Positions 61,137-64,000 of a stretch of 64,000 nt of DNA are shown here, piece after piece. The translations under genes and the position numbers were made by a program. The DNA is from UMGS1696 sp964621165 (GTDB lineage Bacteria > Bacillota > Clostridia > Oscillospirales > CAG-272). The notes under the pieces are model-generated. The model worked only from the letters and a program-made list of their open reading frames with translations. It did no database searches and was not told where the DNA came from. Every line of letters begins with the position of its first letter. The first letter of the stretch is position 1. The stretch spans positions 1 to 64,000 of the forward strand of contig CAZULC010000007.1 of assembly GCA_964621165.1 (NCBI GenBank), given 5' to 3'.

Positions 61137-62486
61137 ATGAATATTTGCGTTATCAACGGCTCGCCGAGGGGGGAGAGAAGCGTTACCTTGCAGACCGTGC
61201 TGTATCTTGAGAAGCTCAACCCCGCTCATGAGTTCAGATACATCAACGCCGGAGTGAAAATCAAGGTCTATGAGCGTGACATGACGGAAGCGAAGGACGC
61301 GCTTGAGTGGGCGGATATGATTCTGTTTTCCTATCCGGTTTACACCTTCCTCGCGCCGAGTCAGCTTCACCGGTTCATTGAGCTTGTGAAGGGGCTGAAT
61401 CTCGACATGTCGGGGAAGTTTGCCACGCAGATTACCACATCAAAGCACTTCTACGACGTGACCGCACATAAATATATTGAAGAAAACTGCCGGGACTTGG
61501 GCTTGAAGTATGTGCTCGGGCTTTCAGCGGACATGGAGGATTTGCTCACGGAAAAGGGTCGGCGGGAAGCGGAGTTGTTTTTCGCATACCTCTGCCGCTG
61601 TGTGGAGGATGACGTTTACGAGACCGGGGCGGCTCAGGTTCAGGCTTTGGCTGGGGACGCGTTCGTTATGGATGAAGAACATTTCAACGCCGCGTACGAA
61701 TCCGACACCTACGACACCGTTATTGTAGCCGACCTCGCGGAAGATGATGTTAAACTCAGGGCAATGATTGACGCGTTCCGTGAGAGATTCCCCTACCATA
61801 CAAGGCTCGTGAACATACGGGAGTACCCTTTTGCCGGGGGATGTCTTGGCTGTCTCAGGTGTGCGGTCAGCGGGGCGTGTGTGTACAAGGACGGGTTTGA
61901 TTTGTTCCTGCGGGAGAAAATCGAGTCAGCGGACTGCACGGTCTATGCCTTTACCATATCCGACCACAGCATGGGCGCGAGATTCAAGATGTTCGACGAC
62001 CGCCGATTCTGCAACGGACACAGAACTACGACGGAGGGGCATCCGGTGGGATATATTATCAACGGCAAACTCGAGTGCGAAGCGAACCTGAAAACCGTCA
62101 TCGAAGCCCGTGCGTCCGTTGGCAACAATTTTCTCGCCGGGGAAGCCGTGGACGGGGCTAGTATGTCCGCTATGATAAAACGGCTGACGTATGCCCTCGA
62201 GAATGGGTACAATCAGCCGAGAAATTTCTGGGGTGTGGGCGGGATGAAGATATTCCGTGACCTCATCTGGGGCATGCGCGGAATCATGACAGCCGACCAC
62301 CGCTTCTACAAAGAGAAAGGGATGTACGACTTCCCCCAGAAGAAGCGCGGGAATATGATAAAGATGGTGATTCTGGGGAAGCTTTTGCGCAGTCCGCTGG
62401 TCAAAGGTAAAGCCGGTAAGCTGATGGACAAGGGCATGGTCGCGCCCTACAAAAAGGTGATTGAACAGGCCGTGAAAGAGAAATAA
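61137..62486 (+). CDS. NAD(P)H-dependent oxidoreductase, two flavodoxin-like domains
   Basis: A 449-residue protein made of two flavodoxin-type domains. The first has the FMN phosphate loop INGSPRGERSVTLQ (residues 6-19) and the ILFSYPVYTFLAPSQLHRFIE segment. The second (about 195-400) has GGCLGCLRCAVSGACVYKD with four Cys and lacks a clear phosphate loop at its start. This suggests that one domain binds FMN and the other may bind a Cys-held cofactor or be partly degenerate. It probably reduces a small molecule or protein with NADPH. It is a single gene. The substrate is unknown. Confidence 0.85.
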   Translation: MNICVINGSPRGERSVTLQTVLYLEKLNPAHEFRYINAGVKIKVYERDMTEAKDALEWADMILFSYPVYTFLAPSQLHRFIELVKGLNLDMSGKFATQITTSKHFYDVTAHKYIEENCRDLGLKYVLGLSADMEDLLTEKGRREAELFFAYLCRCVEDDVYETGAAQVQALAGDAFVMDEEHFNAAYESDTYDTVIVADLAEDDVKLRAMIDAFRERFPYHTRLVNIREYPFAGGCLGCLRCAVSGACVYKDGFDLFLREKIESADCTVYAFTISDHSMGARFKMFDDRRFCNGHRTTTEGHPVGYIINGKLECEANLKTVIEARASVGNNFLAGEAVDGASMSAMIKRLTYALENGYNQPRNFWGVGGMKIFRDLIWGMRGIMTADHRFYKEKGMYDFPQKKRGNMIKMVILGKLLRSPLVKGKAGKLMDKGMVAPYKKVIEQAVKEK

Positions 62487-62594
62487 GTCTCAAGAAATTG
62501 CAAATGGACAAATGTACTGTGCGGCGGTGGTTTGCGCTTGTCCGGCTTTGGAGTCGCGAAAAACTATGGTTATTACTTTACTTTTGTATAGTTT

Positions 62595-62963
62595 TCAGCT
62601 TTTGCTTTTGCTTTTGAAGATTAAGGATGACAAAAGTCCAAAGAACAACGCGGCGGTGATTCCTCCGGCTGAGGCTGTGAGACCTCCCGTCAGCGCACCA
62701 AGCAGTCCGTCTTTGTCAACGGCTTCACGTACGCCTTTGCTTATGATGTAGCCAAAGCCCGTTAAGGGGACTGAAGCTCCAGCTCCGGCGAACTCAACGA
62801 AGGGCTTGTAGACTCCGATTCCCCCGAGAATTACCCCTGCCACCACATAGCAAACGAGGATTCTCGCGGGAGTTATAGCGGTGCGGTCGATTAGAATCTG
62901 TGCAAAGGCACACAGCAGTCCCCCTATTACGAAAGCTTTAATATATGCGAAAAGTATACTCAT
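62595..62963 (-). CDS. spoVAE: stage V sporulation protein AE
   Basis: A 122-residue membrane protein with about four helices and the family segment GAGASVPLTGFGYIISKGVREAVDKDGLLG (about 57-86). It is part of the SpoVA complex that moves dipicolinic acid into the spore and out again at germination. Its start overlaps the spoVAD stop (ATGA), as in typical spoVA operons. GGAG 8 bases before the ATG supports it. No gene follows within the window and no clear terminator is seen. Confidence 0.95.
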   Translation of the reverse strand: MSILFAYIKAFVIGGLLCAFAQILIDRTAITPARILVCYVVAGVILGGIGVYKPFVEFAGAGASVPLTGFGYIISKGVREAVDKDGLLGALTGGLTASAGGITAALFFGLLSSLIFKSKSKS

Positions 62964-64000
62964 TGTTGTTCTCCTGATTTCATGATTTCTGCACGGGACG
63001 CGGCCTTAATTTCCACAAGGTGTGCGATTCCTGGGATTGTCTGACCCTGATTCACGGACATGGTGTTCATCAAAGCTCCGGTTGCCATGAAGAGGACCTT
63101 TTTCAGCTTGCCCGAAGCTATATTCGGCAGAATGTTCGCCGCCATGACGACTGCACTGCACCCGCAGCCCGAGCCTCCCGCGTGAGTGTCCGAGTTGTCC
63201 GGTGAGAAAATCATCATTCCGCAGTCGGCGTGGTTTTTTCCTATATTAATTCCCCGTGACAGAAGCAGGTCAAGGAAAATCGCGCTTCCTTCACGTCCGA
63301 GGTCCCCTGTGAGGATGAGGTCGTATTCGTCGGTGGAGTGGGTGGTCATGTACCGCTCGATTGTGTCAGCCGCCGCGGGAGCCATTGCCGCACCCATGTT
63401 GTTGGCGTCTGTGATTCCACGGTCAACGATTCTTCCGGGCATGACTGAGACGATTTCTGGGATATAGTCGGTTTTTACGTTTTTAACGTCCGACCGCAGG
63501 GATGAATACACGAACGCGCCCGAGCCTGTAACCGTCCATTGGGATGTTGGGGGACGCTGACCGCCGTACTCGAGGGGATAGCGGAACTGCCTTTCAGCCG
63601 AGCAGAAGTGGGATGAAGTCACCGACGCGCACCGGCTGTACACTCCTCCGGCGAAAACCGTCGACATCAGCATTCCCTCAGCCGCAGTGGAGCATGCCCC
63701 GAACAGCCCTAGAAAGGGTATATCGAAGGAGAGAAGCCCGAATGAGGATGAAATGCACTGGTTTATGAGGTCCCCGGCGAAGAGAACGTCAACCTCGCTT
63801 TTGTCAATCCCAGCCTTGCCGAGAGCCAGAGATAGTGCAAGCCTCTGCATTTCACTCTCGGATTTTTCCCATGTGTCACGTCCGAACCTGTCGTCTCCGC
63901 TTATGTCAAACAGGCGGCCGAGAGGTCCGTTTTTTTCTTTCTGACCTGCCACCGAAGCCGAAGATATGATGTAAACCCTCTTTTTTGGGCTGATTGTTGT
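62960..64000 (-). CDS. spoVAD: stage V sporulation protein AD (5' end beyond the window)
   Basis: A thiolase-like protein of the SpoVAD family that binds DPA. At least 347 codons are visible. The frame stays open to the window edge: codons upstream of the GTG at 63952 read KKRVYIISSASVAGQKEKNGPLG, which matches the conserved SpoVAD N-terminus. The true start therefore lies past 64000 and 63952 is not the start. Other landmarks are LFAGDLINQCISSSFGL and CGCSAVVMAANILPNIASGKLK. spoVAC is expected further right. With spoVFAB it supplies the DPA part of sporulation. Confidence 0.95.
   Translation of the reverse strand, partial: TTISPKKRVYIISSASVAGQKEKNGPLGRLFDISGDDRFGRDTWEKSESEMQRLALSLALGKAGIDKSEVDVLFAGDLINQCISSSFGLLSFDIPFLGLFGACSTAAEGMLMSTVFAGGVYSRCASVTSSHFCSAERQFRYPLEYGGQRPPTSQWTVTGSGAFVYSSLRSDVKNVKTDYIPEIVSVMPGRIVDRGITDANNMGAAMAPAAADTIERYMTTHSTDEYDLILTGDLGREGSAIFLDLLLSRGINIGKNHADCGMMIFSPDNSDTHAGGSGCGCSAVVMAANILPNIASGKLKKVLFMATGALMNTMSVNQGQTIPGIAHLVEIKAASRAEIMKSGEQQ

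Overview
The window looks like the chromosome of a spore-forming anaerobic clostridium, probably an Oscillospiraceae-type gut organism. Pointers are both dipicolinate synthase subunits, SpoVAD/SpoVAE, RicT, acetate kinase, small ferredoxins and radical-SAM proteins, a TatD-linked radical SAM gene, DUF1540 and CmpB-type membrane proteins, and strong consensus sigma-A promoters in a roughly 50% GC background. This is inferred from gene content; no 16S rRNA is present.

Layout. 1-900 holds short and broken accessory genes on the 3' side of a tRNA-Leu(UAG). 1.0-11.1 kb (minus strand) carries an FtsX/LolCD-type ABC exporter, a beta-glucoside PTS (EIIBCA plus GH1 phospho-glucosidase) and metNIQ behind a long leader that looks like a translation-coupled attenuator. 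11.3-24.4 kb (mostly plus) has a MATE pump with a drug nucleotidyltransferase, thioredoxin, an HD-domain gene with a frameshift, divergent chrAB/LysR, Hsp33, a ThyX-like protein of unknown function, a CDF transporter, an aminotransferase, pyrophosphatase and Obg. 24.5-39.2 kb (mostly minus) has a frameshifted XRE regulator, ackA, tmcAL, the rSAM/tatD/metG/nagA row, a sulfatase/isomerase pair, and a holB-ricT-ferredoxin-trmN6-rsmI row that recalls the Bacillus holB-yaaT-yabB-yabC cluster. 39.3-46.2 kb has a germination-like protein, a glutaminase-family protein, spoVFAB and a CapA-like protein that has lost its metal ligands. 46.3-55 kb has a Na/Pi transporter, a hydroxypyruvate-isomerase-like protein, an SLH transglutaminase, a metallo-beta-lactamase/lamin-tail lipoprotein, a second MATE pump and a CmpB-like protein. 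55-64 kb has a very large GH38 mannosidase, a flavoprotein, a tandem repeat array, a double flavodoxin reductase and the spoVAE/spoVAD end, which runs off the window.

How it fits together. Methionine supply and use (metNIQ, metG), glycan foraging (PTS glucoside, GlcNAc-6-P deacetylase, sulfatase, mannosidase) and spore formation (DPA synthesis by SpoVFAB, DPA channel proteins SpoVAD/E, RicT) are the recurring themes. The most interesting signals are: the metNIQ leader, with a 27-codon ORF whose codons can pair with the terminator arm; a ThyX-fold protein without the ThyX catalytic motif; the CapA-like pseudoenzyme; a dispersed hairpin repeat family at three loci, one of them a 115-bp tandem; a second dispersed structured element upstream of trx and of the TatD-linked radical SAM gene; and a 40-bp palindrome covering the nagA promoter.
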